A stretch of 15,489 nt of DNA, from positions 1-15,489 of the forward strand of contig ML986788.1 in NCBI GenBank assembly GCA_010094045.1. Reading direction: 5' to 3'. Positions 1 through 9,187 of this stretch are shown piece by piece (position 1 is the stretch's first letter; each line of letters starts with the position of its first letter). A model generated the notes under the pieces. The model was not told where the DNA came from. It made no database searches and saw only the letters and a program-made list of their open reading frames with translations. This DNA comes from Lojkania enalia. Taxonomy: Eukaryota; Ascomycota; Dothideomycetes; Pleosporales. A program made the translations under genes and the position numbers.

Positions 1-886
1 CTCTTTATATTAAAGTAGAAAGTATTAGCTAAGATAAGAGCGATAATAGAAGAATAGACTTTCTTTAGATTAGGTTCGGACTTTATTATATACGGGCGTA
101 TAGAAGCTCTAAATTTATTTAGACTATAAGTTATAAAAAACTAATATAGTTTTAGCAGTTTTAGTAGATTCTTAATATAATAGATAGTCGGACTATAGAA
201 CTACTAATACTAGTCCTTTTTCTATAGAGCGTCGCGTTATTAGATATTTAGCTCTACTTCCTTATCGCATGCTAGCTAAGTTAATTATATAAGAAGAGGA
301 GGTAAAGGATTATAAATAGTAGGATATTTAGAGGGCTATATAATCCGATTCTTATTTATATCTAGCTGGAGTTGAAAATAATATAACTATTTAATACTAA
401 TAATACAATCCTAAGTATTTAGGTTTATAATAATAAATAGGTAGTTTTAGATAGTTTTCCTATTAATTCGCAGGTATAAGCGGATATATTAATTAACTAG
501 AGTTTAGATTTAGTCCTAAAAACCTTTAACAGTAATTTTAAAGGGTAAATATTATATCGATATATATAGAGCTTAGAAGAGTAATCTAGCTACTATAGAA
601 TTAAGAAATAGAAAGCTTTAGGTACTAGTATTAATAAGGGCGTTTAGTTATATACTAACGCCTTTTAAATATAGAACGGTAGGGATTTAGAAGTACTTTC
701 CTCTAAATAAATACGATAAATTAATATTTAATAAGTTATACTTACTTAAGTCTAGAATAGAGAGTTTTTCTAAACGTTTCTATTTCCCATCTAAAAACTA
801 TCCAGGTAGTACTTATTTATATCTAAAAACTCTTCTTCCTTAATCTTCTCTTATTTAACCTCTATCTCTTATACTCTAAAGACTAT
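1..886 (-). pseudogene. Family B left copy, segment downstream of the gag zinc knuckle (truncated by window edge)
   Basis: This stretch follows the gag zinc knuckle on the minus strand and should hold the end of gag and the start of pol of the left family B element. Reading on in the gag frame gives peptide interrupted mainly by TAG/TAA, as expected after RIP, but I cannot recognise a secure protease or RT motif. A weak aspartic-protease-like stretch (Asn-Ser near an Ala) lies around 595-615 and is not convincing. Bases 79-187 match the right edge of the window (15381-15489), which ties both ends to one element family in the same orientation. The rest of pol would lie left of the window. Confidence 0.5.
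79..187 (-). repeat. Direct repeat shared with 15381-15489
   Basis: An ungapped 109-base alignment with the last 109 bases of the window has about 88 matches, and 20 of the 21 differences are C/T or G/A transitions. Both copies have the same orientation. They are most simply the same internal part of two family B elements diverged by RIP. The similarity stops abruptly below position 79, so one copy has a rearrangement there. Confidence 0.75.
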
Positions 887-928
887 ATATTTATTTGTAA
901 AGTATCCTAGTTTACTATAATTATAATA
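887..928 (-). other. Degraded CCHC zinc knuckle of family B gag
   Basis: On the minus strand this 14-codon block has Tyr at all four ligand positions of a C-X2-C-X4-H-X4-C knuckle (positions 1, 4, 9, 14), with the usual Gly just before the His position. TGT/TGC to TAT/TAC and CAC/CAT to TAC/TAT are exactly the TpG-to-TpA and CpA-to-TpA changes made by RIP. A knuckle binds retroelement RNA; this one could not hold zinc. Confidence 0.75.
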
Positions 929-1699
929 ATTACCTAGGGTTGTATATCTATTAGGTATAGAAGTCTTACTAAGTTATTAGAAAGCGATTATAGTAGAACG
1001 AGGTATTAATACTAGGGTAGATTAGGGTAGTATTAGATTATAGATTACCTTAGATAAACTCTTAGAAACCTTCTAGTACCGATCTAAATTTATTTTAGCT
1101 ATAACTTATAGGCTAGCAGTTTATTCTAGGAGGCTAGGAATACTCCTCCTTTCTATATTATAGGCTGTTAAGTAAGCGACTATAGCGTTAAAGGAGCTTT
1201 TCTATATAAGTTTAAAGCTAAGGTTTAGTATCTTTAGACTGGGGAGAATCTTATCCTATAGGTAGAAGAACTACTTAGATTAGAATATAGATCCTCTAAT
1301 AGTTGTACTAATAAAGCGAGCTTTAAAAGTTAGAAATACTTCTCCCTTATTTATTCTTAGGACCTAAAATACCTATCGCACCTCTATCTCTTTATTATCT
1401 ATAATAAAATACGATTATAGAAGTAAAATCATTTCTTTAGCATTCTTAAACCGATACTAGTCTGATTTAGCTAGGTATTTTAGCTCTAAATACCCTTTCG
1501 CAGTACTAGAGGTATATCTCTATACTAATGCTATATATATATACTCTATCAGATAGTAATCTATATTAATCTTAAGTCGGTCTAAAATTAAGGCTTACTA
1601 TTATTTAAATATAGGTTTACTACTATCTATAAGATTTTCGATTTTAGATATACGTTTAGTAAAGTAGGCTTAAGAAGGCTTAGGGGTAGCTAAGAGGTT

Positions 1700-1704
1700 T
1701 CTTA
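1700..1704. repeat. Target site duplication TCTTA, left copy
   Basis: TCTTA lies directly before the family A 5' LTR and again directly after its 3' LTR (9183-9187). A 5-bp duplication is typical of Ty3/gypsy integration, and it fixes both outer LTR borders. Confidence 0.93.
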
Positions 1705-2245
1705 TATTATAAACACAGAACGCTAAGAGGTACCGCTTCTATAGTTAGGGCTTAATCTAATATTAGCTACTATAGAGGTCGACTTAGACGAGGACTGATA
1801 AGGTAATAATAGGCAGGAGTATATTAAGAACCAGTTATTAGATAGTAAGTAGTAGGACTACAAGAACTGGGGAGATAATTAGTTAGATAATAAAGTATAG
1901 TATAACCTATATACGTAACTATAGCAGAAGTATTAGGTATAGTAGGACAAACCTAATAAACCTAATAGACCTAATAAGCTAGGCTTAGTAAGTTTTAGAT
2001 TTAGCTATATAAGACGGAGGGTTTTCTTACTAAGATTAAGTCCTTTATAGTTATTCTCGCAGATTTATCTCGTTACTCTATTAGACTTCTAAATATACTC
2101 GTTATATTCAAAGAACTAGCGAACCTAATACTCTCTCTTTACTAAAGCTACTACCTCTAACTAACCTAATATAAATAAGGCTCCAGCGCGTATACGACTG
2201 CAATAGTGGTTGTTATATATACTAGCAGTATATAGGTTAGTAATA
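1705..2245 (+). repeat. 5' LTR of family A
   Basis: It aligns without gaps to 8642-9182. I count about 48 differences in 541 bases (about 91% identity), all C/T or G/A, which is a RIP signature. The canonical TG...CA ends appear as TA...TA. A TATAAATA at 2170-2177 is kept in both LTRs and could have been the TATA box, although TA-rich motifs are inflated here. The TCTTA target duplication abuts the left end. Confidence 0.95.
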
Positions 2246-2316
2246 TAATAACTACCCAACGTTAAGAGAATAGGAACTATCTAAAGATATCTACTATATT
2301 GTAAAGTTAAGTTACG
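2246..2316 (+). other. Family A leader, expected primer-binding-site region
   Basis: This short leader lies between the 5' LTR and gag. The tRNA primer-binding site should begin at about 2246, but the bases there no longer show a recognisable TGG start or a clear match to a tRNA 3' end, presumably because of RIP. I do not assign a primer tRNA. Confidence 0.4.
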
Positions 2317-3165
2317 ATAACCTAAAAGCTATAAACCTTAGAAGAAGCTATAGTATAGAAAGTATAGGAATAGGAGACCTATATTATATAGATGCAATAT
2401 AAGCTAGCTGCAGCTAGAGCCGACCTAGCTAAAGCTAAATAATAAGTATAAGCTAAAATAGTTTTACTAAGAAAGTTTAACAGTAAGAAAGAATATATTA
2501 ACTCTTTTCTTATATTAATAGAGCTGTACTTTAGGTTTAACAGTACGACCTTCTTCCTAGACGAGGATAAGATCTTAGTTATAATAATAAACATAGAAGA
2601 GATACTACTAGTATAGGCCGAACTATTTATAGTAGATTGGCTAGAGAATAGAGGTAATATAAAGAAGACTAGAGAATCTACGGATGAACTCTTTAAGAGC
2701 TGGGAAGGATTTAAGAATAAGGTCTAAAATATCTTCGGAGAAGTAGACGTAGAATAGAAAATATAAAAGAAGCTACTAAGGCTAATCTAAACTAAAAGAG
2801 TAATAGATTACGCCGCAGAATTTTAAAGACTTAGCGCTAGACTAGGATAGGACGATAGTATATTAGCAGGAATCTTCTATAAAGGTCTTAAGGATAAGGT
2901 TAAGGATAACCTAGCTAGAAAAGAAAGGCTAATAGAACTATTAGAAATAATCGAATTAGCAGTTAGGATTGATAACCGTTAATATAAGCGGGAGATAGAG
3001 AAAAGATTTTAGCTGTAGACATTCGTACTAGTAAAGAAGGAAAGTAAGACGGCGCTATAGGACGGTAATCTAATAGTCCTTAGAAAAGTCGAAAAGGACA
3101 AGAGAAAGAACCACCAACGATTAAGGATAAGTAATCTTAAGAAAGAAAGGCTTAAAAAGGAAGCG

Positions 3166-3207
3166 TGTCTTCTATACAGACAGAAAGGGTACTATATAAA
3201 AGAATAC
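3166..3207 (+). other. Degraded CCHC zinc knuckle of family A gag
   Basis: Spacing is C-X2-C-X4-H-X4-C. The first Cys survives (TGT, 3166-3168); the other two Cys and the His are now Tyr (positions 4, 9, 14). Each change is a TpG-to-TpA or CpA-to-TpA transition. This is the RNA-binding knuckle of the nucleocapsid. Confidence 0.85.
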
Positions 3208-3214
3208 CTAAGCA

Positions 3215-4380
3215 AGAAGAAGAAAGCCTATATAATAACTACGCAACCTACTAATAGATGCTAATAACTAATAAGGTACTGGACGTATTATATAGATAAT
3301 AGATATAGGACGTACTATTCGGTAAAAGAAGGAAGCAATTATTAGCTATAGCTAAAGAGGGTAGCAGTAGTTATTAGAAACACGGAATATCTACTAGATG
3401 TACTAAGACTTAATAGTATAATAATTCTAGAAAGAATAAAGTAAAAGAAGTACTAGATCTATAATAAAATATACTAGATAAGGTTATACCCCTAGAAATA
3501 CTAGAATATTCTATTCGAAGAAGTAACGTTCTAAAATAGCTAGAACGTACTAGAAACTATAGTAAAATCAGCAGGAAAAGTTATAAACGAAGAAATATTC
3601 GAGTATATATAAGAGATATACTAAAACTACCCTATAGAACTAGCGAAAGGTAAGAAAGGGAAATATATACTACTCTATAAGAACAGCTGCGAAAAAGATT
3701 AGGCTAGCTGTTATTAGGACAATTACTAGACATATAAGGGTATTAAGATAAAGCTAAAAGTATAGCCTAGAATAGATATATAATTATTGCTAAGAATCTT
3801 ACTATTTTAAAACGAAATAGAAGATTATATAGAAAACAGGTACTATTAGATTTGCGGAAGTCTAATTTACCTTAGAATAGAGTACCTATACCAGCTTAGT
3901 AAAATCGTCGTAGAAGCCGAAGAGCTGAGGAAGGTAGTTTTAGAGGTAAGGAAGATATAAGGGGATGTTAGAGGATAACTTAATATTACAGCTCGTAAGA
4001 TAACAGGAGTAAGTATACTTAAAAAGGAGGAACGTCCTAAAGATAATATATATTTAGAAGAATATAAAGTATTAAACTAGAAATAATATATAGTTAGATG
4101 CTAGTACTATTAAGATATATTTAGGGTACTTAGATAGTAAGAATTAGACGAAGACTACCGACTAATTAAATAGTAATAGTATTTTTTAGGATAGAAGTAT
4201 AAGATATATAGTAAATAAGTAAAGGCTGCTTACGCCTAAGAACTATAGACAAGGTATAGTATAGATAGATATCTACTATATAGAGGAGAAAAGAAGAAGG
4301 TAGGATTCTTCCCACCTTAGTTAAAAAACTAAGCAGCCCCTAAGGCGATAGCTATACTGAGAAACTGGGTAGGAAAGCTG
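3215..4380 (+). other. Uncharacterised ~390-codon segment between zinc knuckle and protease
   Basis: The gag frame continues here for about 1.17 kb. Its interruptions are nearly all TAG/TAA, and between them lie long polar, protein-like runs, for example around 3560-3690 (Glu/Ile/Lys-rich, then YPIELAKGKKGKYILL) and 3890-3960 (YLYQLSKIVVEAEELRKVVLEV). Most fungal gypsy elements have a much shorter linker at this point. I recognise no known domain. It may be an extended Gag C-terminus or an acquired domain of this lineage. Confidence 0.55.
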
Positions 4381-4740
4381 TTAGAAGGGTTACTAGTATA
4401 ATATTTTTATATATAGTACTCCGAGCGAAGTTTAATAAGAGGAAGCTTAGAGTACTATTTAATAGTAGAGCTTTAGACACGTTTATATCAGCGTAATAGG
4501 TTTACGAGAATAATATAGAGTAGAGGGAAAAAGTAGTATCTTATATGATACATCTAGTAGACAACAAGCTAATAGACTATAGTAGAGGAGTTATACTAAT
4601 AGAAACTAAGAAGTAAGCGCTTAATGTTATAGGATATACTAATATAAAGAGTATTAATATTATAAACCTAGGAAAATTTAATATATTATTAGGTATAGAC
4701 TAGCTAGCTAAATATAATTCTAGAGTAGATTAGTAGTAAG
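4380..4740 (+). pseudogene. pol: Family A aspartic protease domain relic
   Basis: In the frame starting at 4380 (shared with RT, and -1 relative to gag) there is a retropepsin-like block. A basic KFNKRKLRVL run leads to the active-site loop, where the expected Asp-Ser-Gly-Ala reads Asn-Ser-Arg-Ala (4461-4472), then TFIS. Downstream come VILIET, a hydrophobic strand and FNILLGID followed by a stop at a likely Trp codon, all usual for gypsy proteases. Both active-site changes (Asp to Asn, Gly to Arg) are TpG-to-TpA transitions. The protease would have cut Gag-Pol. Confidence 0.83.
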
Positions 4741-5054
4741 GGATAGTTTATAGGCTATAGAGCCGATCTAAGAGGGAATGGGTAGTAGAATAGTATAAGG
4801 TAAGGCGTTCTTCGGGTCTACAATTAATATAGAGAGTATTAGCAGCTATAATAGTAAGACATTTTAAGAAGATAAAATAGATACTAGGTATTGTCGTAGT
4901 TTGAAAAGTATATAAGGAACTATAGGATAATAGTATACTCTAAGAAATCTAAGAGGATTATAGCAAATTTATAGGGCTATATAAAAAAGTAGAGAACAGA
5001 GGGTTACCTAAATATAAAGAATACGACTATAAAATTATTATTAAGGATAAAAAG

Positions 5055-5700
5055 AAGCTAAAACCTAGTCTAATATATAATTTAAACTGAGAATAAAGAG
5101 AAGAACTTAGGAAGTACATCTAAAAGAATTTAGCAAGAGGGTATATACGACTAAGCTAGAGTAAAATAGTATTACTAATATTATTTATACCTAAGAAAAA
5201 CGGTAAACTAAGGTTGTATATAGACTATAGACAGCTAAATAATACAACTAAGAAAAATAGATATCTATTACCCAGGATAATAGAACTTATAAGTTGGTTA
5301 TAAGGAGTTAAGTAGTTTACAAAGTTTAATATAAGAGAAAGATACTACTAAATTTAGATAAAGAAGGGCTATAAGTGGAAAATAGTATTTAAAATAAGAG
5401 AAGGTCTCTTTAAATACCTAGTAATACTATTTAGACTTATAAATATACTAGTAACCTTCTAAGCAGTTATAAATAATATATTAAGGGAATACTTAAATAT
5501 ATTTATAATAGTATATTTAGACGATATTCTAGTCTATATAAATAGATTGCTAAGAGAGTATAAAGAATACGTTAGAAAAGTACTAGAGAAACTATAGGAG
5601 TATAAATTACTTATAGCCCTAGAGAAATGCGAGTTTTATAAGATAGGAATAGAGTTTCTAGGGTTCTAGATATCTAGAGAAGGTATTAAGATAGAATAAG
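5055..5700 (+). pseudogene. pol: Family A reverse transcriptase domain relic
   Basis: The same frame as the protease shows the full gypsy RT series: PKKNGKLRLYIDYRQLN (about 5190-5240), a degraded helix before the first catalytic strand where the usual Asp reads Asn (KFNIRERYY, near 5315-5345), a degraded MPFGLTNAP-equivalent (LFRLINIL, about 5425-5450), an intact YLDD box at 5514-5525, and EKCEFYK with EFLGF (about 5620-5665). RT copies the element RNA into DNA. Several TAG/TAA stops make it dead even though YLDD survives. Confidence 0.95.
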
Positions 5701-6340
5701 AAAAGGTTAAAATAATACTAGAATAACTAGTATCTACTTTAGTTAAATAAGTCTAATCTTTCTTAGGCTTTGCGAATTTCTATAGGAAATTTATAAGCGG
5801 GTACTCTAAAGTAGTAGTACCCTTAATAGAGGTTACTAAGAAAGAAAAGGGGTTTAAGTAGTAAGAAGCGCAGTAAAAAGCCTTCGAAAAACTAAAAGCT
5901 TACTTTACCTCAGCATCAATGCTAAGGATGCTAGACCTAGAAAAGTAATTCCGAGTAGAAACAGATACTTTAGATAAAGTAATAAGCGCTTGCTTAAGCT
6001 AGTAAGACGAAGACGGAAAGTAGAAGCTATAAGCCTACTTTTCAAGAAAAATAAAACTAGAAGAACTTAACTACAATATATATAATAAGAAACTGTTAGT
6101 AATAGTTAAAGCGTTAAGGGAATAGTGAATATATTTAGTAGAAACTAAATACCTATTTGAAGTCTAGATAGATTATAAGAACTTTATATACTTTACAATA
6201 ATAAAAGAACTTATTAGAAGATAAATACGATAGGTAGAACGGTTAGCAGACTATAACTTCAGAATAACGCACTAGAAAGGGTTAGAAAATATAGTAGTAG
6301 ACGCGCTAAATCGTAGAGCTAACTATATAACTAAAGAAAA
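5700..6340 (+). pseudogene. pol: Family A RT connection and RNase H domain relic
   Basis: The frame continues with SFLGFANFYRKFI (about 5758-5796), AFEKLKAYFT and then a gypsy RNase H: VETDTLDKVIS (first acidic strand), AYFSRKI, ELNYNIYNKKLLVIVKAL, YLFEVXIDYKNFIYF, and a final VVDALNRRA near 6297-6320. RNase H removes the RNA strand of the RNA-DNA hybrid. Many acidic positions are kept, but TAG stops replace Gln/Trp codons throughout. Confidence 0.93.
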
Positions 6341-6529
6341 ATATAAAAGAGATACGATTCTAAAATAAGAATTAGATAGATCTCTTATATATAACTACCT
6401 ACGAGTCGCCTAAGTTATAAGACTAACTACGCTAGAGTAAAACTGGTAATAGAAGTTAAGAGATATGTAGATAGTAGAGTAATACCTAACAAGTAGTAAC
6501 AAAGTAAAAATAATTGAAAATACAACTTA

Positions 6530-7620
6530 GAAACAACTATATATATACCTATATATATAAAAGTAGATAATAAAAGAATTATACGAATCGCTAGAATAGA
6601 GGCATCTAGGAGTAGTAGAGATAGAATAAAGGCTAAGGAAGAGCTTTACCCTTACTAACGCGAGAAAAGAAGTATAAGACGTACTAAACAAGTGTTTAGA
6701 ATGCGGAAAGAATAAGGCTATAAGGTATAAGCTTTATAAATTCTTATAGTTGTTAGAAGTACCTAAAGAACTATAGAAGTAGATTATAATTAACTTCGTA
6801 ACTAAATTACTAGAGTTAGTAGAACTAGGGTTAAAAAGAAGATATAATATAATTATAAATATAGTAGATCGGTTAACGAAATATATATACTTTAGACTAG
6901 TATTAGAAACTATAATAGTACCTAAACTAGTATATAAGTTATTATATATAGTATTCGCAGAGTATAAAGTCCTAAAATATATTACTTTAGATAGAAATAA
7001 GTTATTTATATTTAAGTACTAGTAAGAATAGATAGAAAGAATAGGAATTTAATAATAGATATTAACTAGCTTCTACCTATAGATAGACAGTTAGATAGAA
7101 TAAGTTAACTAGAGTCTAGAAATATATCTAAGGATATACGTTAATAAATAATAAGATAATTAGGTTGAATTATTACCTATAGTATAAATAGCCTATAATA
7201 GAACAATCTAAAGTATAATAGAAACTATACTCTTTAAAGCTAACTATAGATAAAAAGCCGTTACGTATTAGAAATAGAATAAGAAAGAGTCTCCAGTTCT
7301 ACTAGTAGACTAGAAAGCTAGAGAAATAAAAGAAATCTACGATTAGCTTAAGGAAAAGATTTAGTTAAGAAACCTTAAAATAGTAGAATAAGCTAATAAG
7401 CTAAAGGTTAAGAGACTAACCTTTAAAGAGGGGGGTAAAGTTTTCCTATTAATAAAAAACTTAAAGACTAAGAGGCCTATAAAAAAACTAGATTATAAGA
7501 GAATAGGACTATTTCTAATTAAGGAATAGGTCGGATCTATAAATTTTAAACTAAAGCTACTAGAAAATATAAAAGTATACCCAGTATTTTATAAATTAAA
7601 ACTAGAACTAGTACTAGACG
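6530..7620 (+). pseudogene. pol: Family A integrase relic (zinc finger, D-D-35-E core, GPY/F)
   Basis: The HHCC finger shows Tyr at the first His (6582-6584), a kept His (6603-6605), and an intact CLEC pair (6693-6704). In the core, the first catalytic Asp is Asn (6792-6794), followed by IVDRLTKYIYF. The second Asp (6990-6992) and the Glu (7098-7100) survive, exactly 36 codons apart as in D-35-E integrases. A GPY/F-like module (RIGLFLIKE, Pro to Leu) lies near 7500-7530. Integrase inserts the cDNA into the chromosome. Numerous TAG/TAA stops make it inactive. Confidence 0.94.
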
Positions 7621-7649
7621 ATGTACTACTATAAGAAACTATTAATATA

Positions 7650-7815
7650 GAACTAGAATAGAAATATAAAGTAGAATATATACTAGTAAAGAAACGGTTT
7701 AGACGTTAGTAGAAATATTTAGTAAAGTAGAAAAGATACCTATAAGAGGAAAGTTTATAGGAACTAGTATAGAATCTAACTAACTATACTACAAAGCTAA
7801 AGGAGTTTTATTAGA
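7650..7815 (+). pseudogene. Family A integrase C-terminal chromodomain relic
   Basis: After the integrase comes a chromodomain-like block: KVEYILVKKRFRR, then KYLVK, a TAG at the conserved Trp codon, KRYL, EESL, a second TAG at a Trp position, ELV and NLTN. This matches the family pattern of a YLVKWKGY-type core followed by a W-x-P-x-x-NL-type end. Chromodomains on chromoviral integrases bind methylated histone H3 and steer insertion into heterochromatin. The conserved Trp codons are lost by TGG-to-TAG. Confidence 0.88.
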
Positions 7816-8626
7816 AGGCTAGAACAACGGGTTATTAAGTAGAGTCTAATTAGGAAGTAATAGCAGTAGTAATATAGAAGGAGCCTCTTAGGCAGAACTT
7901 AGAACGATAGTAGAGGGCGCCTTAGACACGGCGGACCTCTTCTCCTCTTCCTCCAACTTCTCTTACTCTTCTATTAACTTCATCTCTTATTTGCTAAGAT
8001 TGAGACTATACTCCTCTAAAGAATAAACGCGTTTCTTAGTATATTTTAAATAAAAAAGAGTAGCCTAACGGCAACGCGTGGATTCCTCTAGGCGATAAAT
8101 CCTCTCTTTCTTAATAGCTATAAAATCTTAATAGGTAGAGGTAGACTCCTTATAGGCCTTTAATATATTCGCTAGAAAACGGCGAAGGGTACCTTTAGTT
8201 AGAGAAAGATTATAGGATAAACCCCGAGAAAGATACTCTCTATATATAGAAGAAAGGGCAGTATTACTGTAGCAGTTATAGTTTGCAGACTAATAGTTTA
8301 AATAATAGTAAGGTAAATCTATTATAATACTTAGTAAAAGAATTAAGAAACTAGTACAGTAATTATAGGTAGAAGTATTCTCGCGTTAAACCTTTAGTAT
8401 AGTAGAAGAGAAAAAAGAAGAAGAACCGGGCTATACTCGCGAGTTAAGTAAGACCTACTAGAATATATAAAGTACTAACCCTAGAACGGGAAAATATAGA
8501 CGCGGCTTTATAGTATATTTATACTAAGTATATTAGAAGCTAGGATGAGCTACTAATAACAGTAGAATACTGCACCTAGATAGAATAGGTAAAGTAATAG
8601 ATTAGAGAGTTTTAAGATAAACCTAT
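7816..8626 (+). other. Family A 3' untranslated segment
   Basis: About 0.8 kb between the chromodomain and the polypurine tract. No plus-strand domain is recognisable. It keeps more G+C than its surroundings, including clusters of CpG, and its minus strand holds the degraded frame described at 7890-8340. Confidence 0.6.
7890..8340 (-). pseudogene. Degraded antisense reading frame before the family A 3' LTR
   Basis: On the minus strand a frame with few stops runs through the 3' untranslated segment of family A. In order it reads about: a Tyr/Ser-rich part (ALSSIYREYLSRGLSYN), KGTLRRFLANILKAYKES, an Arg/Glu-rich stretch (KKERIYRLEESTR), KYTKKRVYSLEEYSLNLS, and a strongly charged Glu/Lys run that looks like a coiled coil (near 7940-7990). 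The TAG/TAA interruptions fall where Gln or Trp codons would be expected. I do not recognise the protein; a faint likeness to C-termini of pogo-type transposases is not enough to name it. It could also be chance openness opposite noncoding DNA. Confidence 0.4.
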
Positions 8627-8641
8627 AGAAGGAGAGGCGGG
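8627..8641 (+). other. Polypurine tract of family A
   Basis: A 15-base run of purines with a single C ends exactly at the 3' LTR start. This is the position of the plus-strand primer in LTR-retrotransposon reverse transcription. RIP leaves such purine runs intact because they have no CpA or TpG. Confidence 0.85.
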
Positions 8642-9182
8642 TATTATAAATATAGAATACTAAGAGGTACTACTTCTATAACTAGAGCTTAATCTAATAT
8701 TAGCTACTGTAGAGGTTAATTTAGACGAGGACTGATAAGGTAATAATAGGCAGGAGTATATTAAGGACTAGTTATTAAATAGTAAGTAGTAGGACTGTAG
8801 GAACTGGGGAGATAATTAGTTAGACGATAAAGCATAGTATAACTTATATACGTAACTATAGTAGAAGTATTAGGTATAGTAGGACGAACCTGACAAACTT
8901 AATAGACCTAATAAGCTAGGCTTAGTAAGTCTTAGACTTAGCTATATAAGACGGAGGGTTTTCCTACTAAGATTAAATCCTTTATAGTTATTCTCGTAGA
9001 TTTATCTCGTTACTCTGTTAGACTTCTAAATATACTCGTTATATTTAAAGAACCGGCGAACCTAATACTCTCTCTTTACTAAAGCTACTACCTCTAACCA
9101 ATCTAATATAAATAAGGCTCTAGCGTATATACGACTGTAACGGCGGTTATTATATATACTAGTAGTATATAGGTTAGTAATA
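8642..9182 (+). repeat. 3' LTR of family A
   Basis: 541 bp, ungapped to the 5' LTR at 1705-2245, with only transition differences. TATAAATA is kept at 9107-9114. It is preceded by the polypurine tract and followed by the TCTTA duplication. Several sites show CG in one LTR and TA in the other, so both strands of one CpG were hit. Confidence 0.95.
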
Positions 9183-9187
9183 TCTTA
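9183..9187. repeat. Target site duplication TCTTA, right copy
   Basis: Matches 1700-1704 exactly, so the family A insertion point lies inside family B gag. Confidence 0.93.

Larger units (their letters stand above)
887..1704 (-). pseudogene. gag: Family B left copy: gag capsid/nucleocapsid relic, main part
   Basis: Minus-strand reading frame of about 270 codons broken mainly by TAG/TAA. It shows the order expected for an LTR-retrotransposon Gag: a region resembling the start of a capsid domain (about 1650-1560), a helix-rich middle with fragments such as EMILLL and FKARFIS (about 1430-1290), and a C-terminal zinc knuckle at 887-928. Gag forms the virus-like particle of the element. The frame continues across the family A insertion: the minus-strand frame of 9188-9272 reads through the TCTTA target site into this segment. 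The family assignment comes from domain order and linkage, not from strong residue conservation. It is non-functional. Confidence 0.72.
2317..4390 (+). pseudogene. gag: Family A gag relic (capsid, zinc knuckle, long C-terminal segment)
   Basis: Frame with codons beginning at 2317. The probable original start is the ATA at 2317-2319 (an ATG changed by TG-to-TA), because coding-like sequence precedes the surviving ATG at 2392. It begins with an Ala/Lys-rich, coiled-coil-like N-terminus (about 2380-2450). A retrotransposon Gag capsid domain follows (about 2470-3000), with FFLDEDK, VDWLENR, a WEGFKNKV-like helix and FYKGLKDKVKDNL. The zinc knuckle is at 3166-3207. About 390 further codons stay in the same frame up to the protease. 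Stops are almost all TAG/TAA. Gag would build the particle; pol follows in the -1 frame. At roughly 690 codons it is long for a fungal gypsy Gag. Confidence 0.85.
1705..9182 (+). mobile_element. Complete RIP-degraded Ty3/gypsy chromovirus, family A (7478 bp)
   Basis: The element has 541-bp LTRs at both ends, a perfect 5-bp target duplication, gag, protease, RT, RNase H and integrase in Ty3/gypsy order, a chromodomain at the integrase C-terminus, and a polypurine tract against the 3' LTR. The chromodomain marks it as a chromovirus; these are known to target insertion to heterochromatin marks. It is inserted in the opposite orientation into gag of a family B element. All reading frames are riddled with TAG/TAA, so it is dead. 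Its structure is otherwise intact, without obvious large deletions, so inactivation came from point mutation. Confidence 0.95.

Noticed and set aside
2006..2022. TATATAAG as an LTR promoter
   Set aside because: TATA-like strings are very frequent in this window. Only the TATAAATA conserved in both LTRs is mentioned, as weak evidence.
2392..2394. Surviving ATG as the gag start
   Set aside because: Coding-like sequence in the same frame begins earlier and an ATA at 2317 sits where an ATG changed by RIP would be, so 2392 is more likely an internal Met.
2379..2594. A 71-codon open frame on the minus strand
   Set aside because: It is the exact antisense of the family A gag capsid region, with Leu/Ile/Ser-rich peptide typical of a shadow. 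It stays open only because RIP makes few stops on that strand there.
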